Assembly (NCBI GenBank): GCA_040218875.1
Contig: JAVJQP010000050.1
Length of the DNA stretch: 64,000 nucleotides
Strand: one strand, 5' to 3'
DNA from: Coleofasciculus sp937127375
GTDB lineage: Bacteria > Cyanobacteriota > Cyanobacteriia > Cyanobacteriales > Coleofasciculaceae
Below, in pieces: positions 18,466-27,406 of this stretch. The notes below the pieces were generated by a model. It ran no database searches. It was not told the DNA's origin and was given only the letters and a program-made list of their open reading frames with translations. The position numbers and the translations under genes were made by a program. Positions within the stretch are counted from its first letter, which is position 1. Each line of letters opens with the position of its first letter.

Positions 18466-19638
18466 TTAGTCAGACCTAACCTTGAGGCTTACTTCCTGCT
18501 TCACTCTGGCAGTGACGGCACTCTTTCCAGTCCACAGGCTAACACCACCTAACTGGCGGCTTGCTCGCTTCTTGAGCGATGCATTCAAGTCTCTGTCGCA
18601 TTCAAATCCGCAGTTGTCACACCGGAAAACCCGCTCAGATAGAGGCATTTCGTCTTTGACGGTGTGGCATCTTGAGCAGGTTTTGGTTGATGGATACCAT
18701 CGATCTACCTCAACCAAGGTTGATCCGTACAGTTGACACTTGTACTCCAACTGGCGTTTAAACTCAAAAAAACCCATATCAGCGACGGCTTTGGCTAGCT
18801 TGTGATTAGCCATCATCCCGGACACATTCAGGTTCTCTACCCCTATCCTGCTGTGGTTTTGGGCTAAATAGGAGGTGAGGAAGTGCAGTGTATCTTTGCG
18901 GATGTTGGCTATCTTGCGGTGCAAACGGGCTATCTTGACTTGGGCTTTTTTCCAGTTAGAGGAACCAATCTGTTTATGACGATTCAACCACTGCAAACGA
19001 GAGAGTTTTTTCTCATACTTCCGGTAGCTTTTCGCCCCTTCTATCACAATCCCGGTAGACAACACAGCCAATGCTTTGATCCCCAAGTCAACACCCACTA
19101 CAGGATAAGGCTTCGGGCGATTGACTGGCTCAAAGTCCATCTTAAAGCTAATAAACCATCGATCAGCCGTCCTGGATATGGTCACGGACTTGGGCTGAAA
19201 TCGAACAGGTAGCCGCTCATAAGTCCTCAACCAACCAATGACCGGAACTCTAATCTTGAAGTGATCGAGTTGAATTGACCCATCTAGAGTGAAGCTGTCA
19301 TGCTTTCCTTTACGCTTAAACCGAGGCGGTTTCTTGTTTTTCTTAAACGCATCCTTCCAGGCTTGGGCTAACTGCCTTAGCGCATACTGGGGAGCGCATT
19401 TACTCACCTCATAGTACCAAGGGCAGATAGGTTTAACCAGGGCTACCAACCACTTGTGCAGGTCAATCCCAGTGGGGAATTTAATTTTATCCTCTGGATT
19501 ATCCCGATTGTGGTCAAGTATCTGTCTGGTCAGTCCCAGTCCCCAATTCCAAGCGTGTCGGGCAACTCCAGCGTGTTTGGCTAGTGCCGTTCGCTGCAAG
19601 TTGTTTAACCTTAACTCTGTCTTAAACCCTAGTAGCAT
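18466..19638 (-). CDS. tnpB: TnpB RNA-guided nuclease
   Basis: The 390-aa protein has the N-terminal GFKTELRLN and RHAWNWGL helices of the OrfB_IS605 family. RuvC motifs are VVGVDLGIKALAVLS (Asp), RIGVENLNVSGM (Glu) and CDRDLNAS (Asp), with a zinc finger of CSRCHTVKDE and CDNCGFECD. All catalytic residues are present. I start at ATG 19638 because copy 2 starts at the equivalent MLLGFKTEL; the open frame has an extra 17 codons upstream. The C-terminus is 28 residues longer than in copy 2. Confidence 0.93.
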   Translation of the reverse strand: MLLGFKTELRLNNLQRTALAKHAGVARHAWNWGLGLTRQILDHNRDNPEDKIKFPTGIDLHKWLVALVKPICPWYYEVSKCAPQYALRQLAQAWKDAFKKNKKPPRFKRKGKHDSFTLDGSIQLDHFKIRVPVIGWLRTYERLPVRFQPKSVTISRTADRWFISFKMDFEPVNRPKPYPVVGVDLGIKALAVLSTGIVIEGAKSYRKYEKKLSRLQWLNRHKQIGSSNWKKAQVKIARLHRKIANIRKDTLHFLTSYLAQNHSRIGVENLNVSGMMANHKLAKAVADMGFFEFKRQLEYKCQLYGSTLVEVDRWYPSTKTCSRCHTVKDEMPLSERVFRCDNCGFECDRDLNASLKKRASRQLGGVSLWTGKSAVTARVKQEVSLKVRSD

Positions 19639-19702
19639 AATTCGCTTCAGGCTTGTTTTTGGTGTTATTATATTAGTATACCAATACATACTGATATTGA
19701 CA

Positions 19703-19882
19703 ATGCCATTTCAGAAAAATCACAAACTGGGGGCTAAAAAAATATTAGATAAGCCCTTAGACAAGACTCCTATTTGCTTTAAAGGGTATGAAGGACAGAA
19801 GGATAAATTAAAATCCGTTCCCAATTGGCAGGAACGGATGAGGCAGTTTGTAAGTGAACTGATATCTGAACAAAGTGAGTAG
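19703..19882 (+). CDS. conserved small IS-encoded protein, divergent from tnpB
   Basis: The 59-aa product begins MPFQKNHKLGAKK and ends with NWQERMRQFVSELI. A close relative occupies the same place in copy 2 (40326-40517). It is divergently transcribed from tnpB with about 64 bases between starts. Conservation of both frames between copies argues that it is a real protein; its role in the element is unknown. Confidence 0.7.
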   Translation: MPFQKNHKLGAKKILDKPLDKTPICFKGYEGQKDKLKSVPNWQERMRQFVSELISEQSE

Positions 19883-20130
19883 ATTTGCTGAGAGGTGAGT
19901 AGAGATTAGGTTATAGTTATTCACCCTCACAATGGCATCATTATCTGCAAAACGGATCGAGATTATGTTGGACAGGCACAAACTCTACATACTTACTTGC
20001 AAGAAGAACGAACCAAAAACCCTGTGGGAACGTTTCGTGATCGCCTAATTCGTGTCAAAAAGCAGAACCAGCCTAAATCGAGCCGTCAAGTGTTTGTGAT
20101 CCAGGACTATACCAGGTAAGTGTTCGTGTA

Positions 20131-20958
20131 CTAAGGTAACGAGAGTGCCATTTGATAAAGGTGGCGTCGCGGCAGATTGGTAAGGTGAGATAATTGACGG
20201 GCGGCTTGCGATCGCGAGAGTCCTTGGTTAATCAGTTGGCTGAGTTCGGCTTTGAGGGCGACTTCCGAGAGGACGGGGGTTTCAGCAGGTGCGCCAGCCA
20301 GGATTAGGGTAAATTCACCTTTGGGTTCGTGGTCAGTGTAATATGCGATCGCCTCTTCAATGGTGCCTCGCCAGAATTGTTCGTGTAACTTAGTCAATTC
20401 CCGCGCCAGGACGATTTGACGAGACGGACTAAAGATGTTGGCGAAATCTTCCAGGGTTTGCTGGAGGCGGTAGGGCGATTCGTAAAAAATTAACGTTCTC
20501 GATTCAGCCGCTAACACCTCTAACCGTTGTTGACGTTCTTGTCCACTGGCAGGTAAAAAGCCTTCAAACACAAATCGATCTGTAGGGAGTCCAGAGGCGC
20601 TGAGGGCAGTGATTCCCGCCGTAGCACCGGGGATGGGGATAACTGAGATTCCGGCTTCTATTGCCCCCTGGACAAGTTCATAACCAGGGTCAGAGATACT
20701 CGGCATTCCCGCATCGGTCACCAGTGCGATGGTTTTTCCTGTGGTTAACTGATTTAGCAATTCAGGTAAACGCTGCTGGCGATTGTGCTGATGGTAACTG
20801 ATTTGGTTAGTTTTAATTTGAAAATGCTGCAACAGTTTTCCCGTGTGGCGGGTATCTTCGGCGGCGATAATATCGACGGTTTGTAAGATGCGTACCGCCC
20901 GGAAGGTCATATCTTCTAGGTTGCCAATTGGCGTCCCGACAACATACAGTGTCCCCAT
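20131..20958 (-). CDS. rsmI: 16S rRNA (cytidine-1402-2'-O)-methyltransferase
   Basis: The 275-aa tetrapyrrole-methylase fold protein starts with LYVVGTPIGNLEDMT and AEDTRHT, then SISDPGYELV, PGATAGITALSASGLPTDRF and FYESPYRL, all typical of RsmI. It methylates the decoding-centre nucleotide C1402 of 16S rRNA with SAM. Its last 94 bp are duplicated 2.4 kb downstream at 17768-17861. Confidence 0.95.
   Translation of the reverse strand: MGTLYVVGTPIGNLEDMTFRAVRILQTVDIIAAEDTRHTGKLLQHFQIKTNQISYHQHNRQQRLPELLNQLTTGKTIALVTDAGMPSISDPGYELVQGAIEAGISVIPIPGATAGITALSASGLPTDRFVFEGFLPASGQERQQRLEVLAAESRTLIFYESPYRLQQTLEDFANIFSPSRQIVLARELTKLHEQFWRGTIEEAIAYYTDHEPKGEFTLILAGAPAETPVLSEVALKAELSQLINQGLSRSQAARQLSHLTNLPRRHLYQMALSLP
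20137..20230. repeat. 94-bp direct repeat, resident copy inside rsmI
   Basis: This is the coding partner of 17768-17861 (90 of 94 bases alike). It lies wholly inside the last codons of rsmI. Confidence 0.9.
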
Positions 20959-21172
20959 TTCTCTAATTTGATACCTGCTGACCTTGTTACTCTAGCTTTT
21001 TTTTGGGCTAGAATCGACAAAGACATCTTGAGTCGAAGTTACCAAAGGTGGGCTATCGCGGCTCTGCCGATACTGGCGAAGCATTTTATGGAGTAGCGTA
21101 GCGGCGGTTTTGGTTCTAGGGAAAGATTAGACAGACGGCTAATTTATTTTTTCAGAACCTTATTTGGAGATT

Positions 21173-22315
21173 ATGGGAAATTCAGTCAAACCAATCCAAA
21201 AAATTCTTTTTGGCAGTCCCGGTACGGGTAAAAGTTATCAGGTGCGCGAGATTGCCCAGGAGCAACTAGGTATAGAATTTGATGAAGATACCAAAATTCT
21301 AAAGAATACAGTTAAAACTGTATTTCACCCTGAATACACTTATTCTGATTTTGTGGGTAAGCTATTACCGTACACTTATGGCAATTCTGTAGTTTACAAG
21401 TATTATCCTGGACATTTCCTACAGGCATTGGGTAAAGCATATCGAGGGTTAATTAAAAATCCCGAAGAAAAATATCTATTAGTGATTGATGAATTGAATC
21501 GAGGAAATGCTGCTGCTATTTTTGGATCAATATTTCAGTTATTAGATAGAGAAAATGATGGCTGGTCAACTTACGAAGTGGATATATCTGAGTTAGAAAT
21601 GGTAGGTTTGTTTAATGCCATGGACTATAAAGCTAATATTACTGGTGATGGAGTGATACAGGTAGAGGATATAAAGTTAAAAATATTTTTCCGCGAATGG
21701 AAAAATGAAGTAGATAAATATTATTATTATGATTATTATGAGTATTATATAAATGGAGTAAGAATGCTAAAAAACCTAGAGAATAAAAAAATAAGCATTC
21801 CTCCAAATTTATCCATTATTGCTACTATTAACACCTCCGATGAGTCAATTTACTATCTAGACAGTGCTTTGAAGAGACGTTGGGATTGGGAGTATGTAGA
21901 TGCTCCTAGTCAGGCTGACATAAAAAATAAAAACGTACCAGATATAATATCACAAGCAACCTTGGAACTAGATAATGGTGAGCATCTAAAGTGGTATCGA
22001 TGTATTGTAGGCATCAATGAGTTTATCAAATCCCATCATCAAAGTATTAGAAGAGTAGAAGATAAACAAATGGGTTGGTGGTTTATTAAGCCTCATGATG
22101 GAAAAGTTTCGCTGGATCAAGTAAAAGATAAAGTCATGTTCTATTTGTGGGATAGTGTATTTGCCAGAGACAAAAGACCTTTAGTACAACTTTTCACAGA
22201 ATCATTGAATAACATAAACTTAACTACTTATGCCGATTTCGTTATGCATGCAGAAGAGTTGATAAAATATATGCATGATAGTATGCCTGCTTTAGAGTAT
22301 GAAACTGAGTTTTGA
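21173..22315 (+). CDS. McrB-like AAA+ GTPase
   Basis: The protein has Walker A GSPGTGKS near the N-terminus, Walker B LLVIDELNRGNAAAIFG, and the McrB-type sensor segment IIATINTSDESIYYLDSALKRRW. It lacks an obvious N-terminal DNA-reading domain, so the specificity part is missing or carried by the partner. With the next gene (3-base gap) it forms an McrBC-like type IV restriction pair that would act on modified DNA. GGAG at 21166-21169 is only three bases from ATG 21173; an upstream TTG (21164) is an alternative. AT-rich codon usage differs from neighbours and suggests transfer. Confidence 0.85.
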   Translation: MGNSVKPIQKILFGSPGTGKSYQVREIAQEQLGIEFDEDTKILKNTVKTVFHPEYTYSDFVGKLLPYTYGNSVVYKYYPGHFLQALGKAYRGLIKNPEEKYLLVIDELNRGNAAAIFGSIFQLLDRENDGWSTYEVDISELEMVGLFNAMDYKANITGDGVIQVEDIKLKIFFREWKNEVDKYYYYDYYEYYINGVRMLKNLENKKISIPPNLSIIATINTSDESIYYLDSALKRRWDWEYVDAPSQADIKNKNVPDIISQATLELDNGEHLKWYRCIVGINEFIKSHHQSIRRVEDKQMGWWFIKPHDGKVSLDQVKDKVMFYLWDSVFARDKRPLVQLFTESLNNINLTTYADFVMHAEELIKYMHDSMPALEYETEF

Positions 22316-22318
22316 ATA

Positions 22319-24172
22319 ATGATAGATTTTCAAGAATTGCAATTAGAGGTTAATGAAGCCTATTCGTTTGTAGGTATAGAAAGACGAAAATTCCAGATAA
22401 TCTTCTCTTTGCCTAAAGGATTTGATCCAAGCTTGTTTACTACTTACGACAGCAAGCGAGACTTGTTTTTTCAGTTTTATAGGATATTGAATCATTTCAA
22501 AGAAATTTGCCTCCAGAAAGATTATCTTAAAGCTGATATCAAAACTCAGGATAGGGATGGTGTAATCAGAAATCTGGGAAGTATTCAGCGAATCAGTTTA
22601 CCTGATGTTGAGATAGAAGAAAATATTTTTTACTCGAAGTTAGATCTGATTGGTTCTATTCTAAACGCTTATGATGAGCTTAAAATATTGTCTTTGGCTG
22701 ATAGGTTGGGAAAATCGGAGAAAATAGACTACAGCAAACTGCATTCATTTCTACACCGTGCGGTGTATCTGGATAACGGCGCAGCATATATTGATGCTAT
22801 GACATTACCCCGGCAGATGATACATTACCAGTCCACTGATATCGTTGGTATGTACTGCTATATCCTGGTAGAAGTTAAGCAGCAGTTGCATGAAGAAATT
22901 AGCGGAGAAGTTACTGCTTTAGCCGAACGGTTTAAGCACAAGTATATTGATGCTGAGTCTGGCTTATTTCATGATGAGTATAGCAGTCAAACGGTTGATC
23001 GTCTTAAAGATGCACTGGAATTAATTGATAGAAACACTGCCCTTAAAGATACAGATTACTGGTATTTTTATGATGCAATTGAGTTATTTTTGCATGGGGA
23101 GATATCCCAAGCTGATGAAGGAGAAATTTGGGGAATAAAGAACTTTTATAGTGTTTGGGAGTCGATGTGCCTGACGTACTTGGCAAAGACAGTATCACCA
23201 GAATATATCTTGCACTTAGATACCAGATTCCTCTATACTAATGTAGTGTCATTAGCTAATAGTAATACCAAGATATTGGATCTAGCTAATGTCTTTAGTC
23301 TTAATGGTAGGCGATTAGTACCAGATGCGGTTATATTTTCTACTGGTTTCAACGAATTTAGGCATGAAGAAAAAAATACTTATTGCTTAAAATTAACAAA
23401 AAAAAGATGGGATGATTTAACCTATAAAACTAAATTAAATTGTGCGTTACCTGATGATTCTGAGGTTGGTTTGAAAATAGCCTATGAAGGTCAACCTCCA
23501 TATAACCATACTTTTGAAGAGTTAGAAAAAGTTTATAACACTCAAAACAATCAACTCATTATTAATTTTCAATTGCCTAGCAATTTTTATTCTTTTTGGG
23601 AAATAGATCTTAAACGGTTAGATTCTAAGTTGCTAGATATGATGTTTAGGCTAAATCACATTTTTTACGTGGCTTTAAACAAAGCCATCTTTACTCCCAA
23701 TCAATTTGAAAAATTTTTGTTGGATGAGTTTGGTCTTAATGAAGACTTGGATGAGTTTTGTCTTGATGAAGACAATGTATTTAATAACTCTTTGTTTAGA
23801 CGTGGAACAATAATTTTAAGACTACAAAAAATAATTGATGAATTTACAAGTTTTTGCGGCACAGTATGCTCTTTGAAAGTGATTGACATAAAATACTTAT
23901 CCCTAGCATACTGTCGTGATATTGATATTAAGAATCGTCGCGATCTTAAAGAAAAAAGTATCAGGAAACAATTTGTCTATGAATATCTATTGCAGCAATT
24001 TATTGGGGGCAATGATGGTTTTAAAGATTTAGAGATTAAGAGTGAGTTCTGGATACCTTCCTACCAAAATGATTCTGAGATCATCAAGGAAGTTGAGCCA
24101 GAGTACCTAGATGGATATATTAGTTTAAAAAATATCAATTTTGGCGCTATTGCTAATAGCTACTTAGATTAG
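22319..24172 (+). CDS. McrC-like nuclease subunit (DUF2357-like)
   Basis: The 617-aa protein follows the McrB-like gene by three bases. Its middle has the order WESMCLTYLAKTV then GRRLVPDAVIF, which fits the PD-(D/E)xK core of McrC/DUF2357 nucleases; the later Lys motif is less clear (CLKLTKKRW). The N-terminal part is all-beta and helical, unassigned. Low GC and AT-rich codons match the McrB-like gene and set both apart from flanking genes. Function as the cleavage subunit is inferred from context. Confidence 0.7.
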   Translation: MIDFQELQLEVNEAYSFVGIERRKFQIIFSLPKGFDPSLFTTYDSKRDLFFQFYRILNHFKEICLQKDYLKADIKTQDRDGVIRNLGSIQRISLPDVEIEENIFYSKLDLIGSILNAYDELKILSLADRLGKSEKIDYSKLHSFLHRAVYLDNGAAYIDAMTLPRQMIHYQSTDIVGMYCYILVEVKQQLHEEISGEVTALAERFKHKYIDAESGLFHDEYSSQTVDRLKDALELIDRNTALKDTDYWYFYDAIELFLHGEISQADEGEIWGIKNFYSVWESMCLTYLAKTVSPEYILHLDTRFLYTNVVSLANSNTKILDLANVFSLNGRRLVPDAVIFSTGFNEFRHEEKNTYCLKLTKKRWDDLTYKTKLNCALPDDSEVGLKIAYEGQPPYNHTFEELEKVYNTQNNQLIINFQLPSNFYSFWEIDLKRLDSKLLDMMFRLNHIFYVALNKAIFTPNQFEKFLLDEFGLNEDLDEFCLDEDNVFNNSLFRRGTIILRLQKIIDEFTSFCGTVCSLKVIDIKYLSLAYCRDIDIKNRRDLKEKSIRKQFVYEYLLQQFIGGNDGFKDLEIKSEFWIPSYQNDSEIIKEVEPEYLDGYISLKNINFGAIANSYLD

Positions 24173-24177
24173 CCGCA

Positions 24178-24780
24178 ATGTCATCAACAAAAACACAACT
24201 CCTGGAACGAATAGAAGCGTTAGGGCTACAGCAAGCCCTCTTTCCCGCAAATGGAGAGCCAATTAATGAAATTGTAGACCAGCTAGAAAACCTCAATCCT
24301 ATTCCCAACCCACTCCACCCCGACTCTCTCCCCTCTCTACTCGGTAACTGGGAATTGATCTACGCCTCAAGAGGAACCGTTGTTACCCGCCAACTGGCAT
24401 CAATTCCAGATTTGGGGGGAACCCTAACAATCAAACGGGTGTGGCAAACGTTAGTTGCAGGTGATACCCAGAAAATCGTTGCCTCTAACGGCGCATTTCT
24501 GGACTTACCTCTGCTAGGAGAATGGCGGTTACAAGCTGATGGCGTTTGGATGTGGGACACTCCCGATCGCACTGCCAATGTTACCTTCAATGCATTTTCT
24601 CTGCAAGCAACCAAACCCTTTAATCTGGAAAACTGGAGCCTTCCTGAATTGAAAATCCCAGTCTGGGAATTCTTCCGCAATCAGGCTTTATGGACAACCT
24701 CCTACCTCGATTCAGAAATCCGGGTAGGACGAGGTGCAACAGGTAATCTGTTTGTCTTTCGTCGTCGCGATCGCCTCTGA
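24178..24780 (+). CDS. PAP/fibrillin family protein
   Basis: The 200-aa protein fits plastid-lipid-associated proteins: LLGNWELIYASRGTVVTRQ near residue 60, and the C-terminal SYLDSEIRVGRG(A)TGNLFVFRR. Fibrillins are lipocalin-like and associate with thylakoids or plastoglobule-like bodies in photosynthetic organisms. It starts five bases after the McrC-like stop, but its codon usage is host-like, so it is probably unrelated. Confidence 0.9.
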   Translation: MSSTKTQLLERIEALGLQQALFPANGEPINEIVDQLENLNPIPNPLHPDSLPSLLGNWELIYASRGTVVTRQLASIPDLGGTLTIKRVWQTLVAGDTQKIVASNGAFLDLPLLGEWRLQADGVWMWDTPDRTANVTFNAFSLQATKPFNLENWSLPELKIPVWEFFRNQALWTTSYLDSEIRVGRGATGNLFVFRRRDRL

Positions 24781-24859
24781 TACACAACCTTAACATTTAT
24801 AGTCAGAAAGGGGAGAGCGCGACATAGAGGAAATTAACTAACCGACGTCTAAATTGAAT

Positions 24860-25042
24860 CTATTCAATTATTTCCTCATATTGTGTGAGGTGATCTTCTC
24901 GGCGCTGTTTCATTTCCGCAAAAACCTCGGACAATGATTTTTTGTCTAGCCATTGATGGCGAGCCCTTGTGTAGTTGCCTTGACCAGGACTAAAATGCTG
25001 AATGAATCGTAGGGCATCAACAGCCCCTAAAGAATCAACCAA
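24860..25042 (-). pseudogene. 5'-truncated small protein remnant
   Basis: The 60-residue frame contains GAVDALRFIQHFSPGQGNYT and QWLDKKSLSEVF, a pattern I associate with small uncharacterised cyanobacterial proteins. It has no ATG: the only possible start is TTG at 25042, and just upstream lies a CCCCCTTTTGAAGGGGG palindrome element (25063-25081). The 5' end was probably removed by repeat insertion. Confidence 0.5.
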
Positions 25043-25159
25043 AGCTCAGAAATTAATCAAAGTCCCCCTTTTGAAGGGGGATTTAGGGGGATCTAAACTT
25101 TGGGCGCTAGTCATACAAAGTCTTAACTTGACACCAATGCACGTCTGTGCGCCCCTACC

Positions 25160-26125
25160 TTACCGCTGAATTTGAGCGAAGATTTCGTCTAATATCTCTT
25201 GCGCCCCTTGCTGACGTAATAGTTGAGCCAGTTCAACCCCTAATGCTTCCGCCTCAGTCGCCTCCCCGGTCACGGTATCTTTAATTAAGGTTGTCCCATC
25301 TAAACGGGCAACCATACCCTTGAGAATCAGGCTATTTCCCTTGATCTCTGTATTTACGCCAATGGGGACTTGACAACCGCCTTCGAGTTCTCGTAAAAAT
25401 GCCCTTTCTGCATAACACCGTTGTGCGGTTGGGGAATGTTCAATAGCTTTGAGTACATCCAAGATTTCTGGATCATCCCCCCGACATTCTATGCCCAACG
25501 CCCCTTGTCCCACGGCATGGAGGGAAATCTCCGAGGGTATAACTTGGTGGATGCGATCGCTCATACCCAATCGTTTTAACCCAGCGGCGGCTAAAATCAA
25601 AGCGTCAAATTCTCCAGCATCCAGTTTCCCGAGTCGGGTATTCAGGTTTCCGCGAATATCTTTAAACGTGAAATGGGGGAAATGGTAGCGCAATTGTGCC
25701 AAACGCCGCAGGGATGAGGTGCCAATTACCGCACCTTCGGGAAGGGTATCGAGTTGCTTACCTTGGTGCTTAGCGTGAAGTACCAAGGCGTCGGCGGGGT
25801 TTTCGCGTTCCGTGACACACCCCAAGACTAATCCTTCTGGTAACGCGGTGGGCAAATCCTTGAGGGAATGCACAGCTAAATCAATCTCCTGATTCAGCAT
25901 CCCTACTTCCAATTCCTTGGTAAAGAGTCCCTTATCACCAATCTTGGAGAGTGCCACATCCAAGATTTTATCCCCGTGGGTACTCATGGTCTGGACTTCA
26001 AAGTCCCGATCCGGGTAGTGTTTTTGTAGTTGTTCCTGTACCCAATAGGTTTGCACCAAAGCCAATTGGCTTTTGCGGGAACCGATACGAATCGTGCGAG
26101 CAGGACTGGTAACAGTGGAGGACAT
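25160..26125 (-). CDS. hemC: porphobilinogen deaminase (hydroxymethylbilane synthase)
   Basis: The enzyme joins four porphobilinogens in heme and chlorophyll synthesis. The 321-aa product has IRIGSRKSQLALVQT, HSLKDLPT, GTSSLRR, DIRGNLNTRLGKLD and LEGGCQVPIGV, where the Cys carries the dipyrromethane cofactor. Length and all motifs are normal. The start is ATG 26125. It is transcribed alone. Confidence 0.97.
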   Translation of the reverse strand: MSSTVTSPARTIRIGSRKSQLALVQTYWVQEQLQKHYPDRDFEVQTMSTHGDKILDVALSKIGDKGLFTKELEVGMLNQEIDLAVHSLKDLPTALPEGLVLGCVTERENPADALVLHAKHQGKQLDTLPEGAVIGTSSLRRLAQLRYHFPHFTFKDIRGNLNTRLGKLDAGEFDALILAAAGLKRLGMSDRIHQVIPSEISLHAVGQGALGIECRGDDPEILDVLKAIEHSPTAQRCYAERAFLRELEGGCQVPIGVNTEIKGNSLILKGMVARLDGTTLIKDTVTGEATEAEALGVELAQLLRQQGAQEILDEIFAQIQR

Positions 26126-26312
26126 AGAGCGATCGCGTCAAACAAATATAAAGAGTCACCTACTCTAGACTACCGCAGTTTGGTCATTCGTTTTTTGTCC
26201 TTTGTCACTCTTCCCTCTTCCCTGTTCCCCGTTCCCCATTCCCCGTTCCCTGTTCCCCGTTCCCTGTTCCCTCGTCATTACCAATAACGATTAACGATAG
26301 GAATGAAAGACT

Positions 26313-26912
26313 ATGATCGATGAAGGTTACGTTAAGTATCAATGCCATTGGATTGAGACAAAACCACTCCCATCTAAAAAGATTGCAGAAATTAATCAAT
26401 GGCGCGATAAGCTCTATCAATTGAACCTAATCGGCATGTATGAAAATGGGATTGGTTTTGGTAATCTCAGTATTCGTTATACCCCCTCTGGTGAGTTTAT
26501 CATCTCTGGCACAAAAACAGGCAGTCTTTCCCGATTAACAGAACATCACTATACTATTGTCACCGATTTTGATTTAGACCAGAATTCTTTAACCTGCACA
26601 GGACCCATCCCAGCCTCATCGGAATCGTTAACTCATGCCACTCTCTATGCAGCAAATCCGACAATTAACGCAATTATTCACGTTCATAATCTCTCCCTGT
26701 GGCAGCAGTTAATCAACCAAGTCCCCACCACAGCCCAAGACTGTCCCTACGGCACCCCAGAAATGGCACGAGAAATTCTCCGATTATTTGACCAAGAGAA
26801 TCTGATGGCAAAAAGAATTCTGGTAATGGCGGGACATGAAGAAGGAATCATTACTTTTGGCAAAACCTTAGACGAAGCGGGTAGTCTGCTTTTGCATTAC
26901 TACAATAAGTAG
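26313..26912 (+). CDS. class II aldolase/adducin family protein
   Basis: The 199-aa product has GFGNLSIR near residue 50 and the metal-binding HVHNLSLW at about residue 130, with a downstream His-Glu (GHEEG). These are class II aldolase features. It lacks clear identifiers of fuculose-phosphate aldolase or methylthioribulose dehydratase, so the substrate is open. No pathway neighbours are present. Confidence 0.8.
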   Translation: MIDEGYVKYQCHWIETKPLPSKKIAEINQWRDKLYQLNLIGMYENGIGFGNLSIRYTPSGEFIISGTKTGSLSRLTEHHYTIVTDFDLDQNSLTCTGPIPASSESLTHATLYAANPTINAIIHVHNLSLWQQLINQVPTTAQDCPYGTPEMAREILRLFDQENLMAKRILVMAGHEEGIITFGKTLDEAGSLLLHYYNK

Positions 26913-26998
26913 TCGGACTACAATGGAAAATTCATCAGTTCAGTCTTAATTAATGATCAATAATTAATCAGCATACCCTCGAACACAGTGAAGGGTCA

Positions 26999-27113
26999 AT
27001 TGTAGGGGCGGGTTTAGCCATAATTGTAGGGGCGGGTTTAGCCATAATTGTAGGGGCGGGTTTAGCCATAATTGTAGGGGCGGGTTTAGCCATAATTGTA
27101 GGGGCGGGTTTAG
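26999..27113. repeat. five tandem 24-bp units, GTAGGGGCGGGTTTAGCCAT type
   Basis: Identical 24-base units repeat five times and end at an inverted partner AAAACCCGCCC near 27150. It is an expanded form of the commonest dispersed element in this window. Units have no variable spacer, so it is not CRISPR. The rest of the 26913-27406 gap shows no gene. Confidence 0.9.
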
Positions 27114-27406
27114 GGATTCAATTAGATAGTCACCGATAAATGAAAAACAAAACCCGCCCTCCCCACTATCCCATACAGCAGCTTTCTTTGGTGAGTGCGA
27201 TCGCGCCCTATAGCTATCCTATTTCATATTCCCCAAAAGCTGGGTATATCGCCTTCACGAGGTATAGCGGATTCCTATAGGGAACCCACTCAAATCTTGC
27301 ATTATTATTGACCAATGAAACGGAGAGTGGGCAAGATGTCCCACGGTTGAAATGCTTAAACATTCTGGGATTCAAACTATCAAAGCTGCTGTTCTTGGAA
27401 ACAACG

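Larger units (their letters stand above)
18431..19913 (-). mobile_element. IS200/IS605-superfamily element, TnpB only, copy 1
   Basis: The element contains tnpB and a divergent small ORF but no tnpA, so it needs transposase in trans. Comparison with the copy at 39016-40542 places the ends: both share TCCGTTACATAAGACCTACT at the tnpB 3' side and ATTAGGTTA at the other. No target duplication is seen, as expected. The left-end boundary is uncertain by a few bases. The omega-RNA of TnpB would be read from the minus strand through 18466-18431, with the guide taken from the flank (toxin codons near 18410-18430). Confidence 0.85.
18223..20119 (+). pseudogene. DUF5615 PIN-like toxin split by a TnpB-type IS
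   Basis: The N-terminal 69 codons (18223-18430) encode MLKFYSNENFPMDIVRELR through VITLNRDDFIELHRSG, with the two acidic positions expected of a PIN-like nuclease (N-E-N near the start, R-D-D). The frame then enters an IS at 18431. The missing C-terminal part continues after the other end of the IS at about 19914-20119: HPHNGIIICKTDRDYVGQAQ and onward to a TAA. Removing the IS restores a continuous frame of about 138 codons. DUF5615 toxins are predicted RNases inactive without this C-terminal part, so the antitoxin is now orphaned. Confidence 0.85.

Noticed and set aside
26999..27113. CRISPR-like regular repeats
   Set aside because: Units are fully tandem with no unique spacers and match a dispersed palindrome family.
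27308..27406. N-terminal extension of the membrane protein at 27407
   Set aside because: It has no signal or membrane character; ATG 27407 directly precedes the first hydrophobic part.
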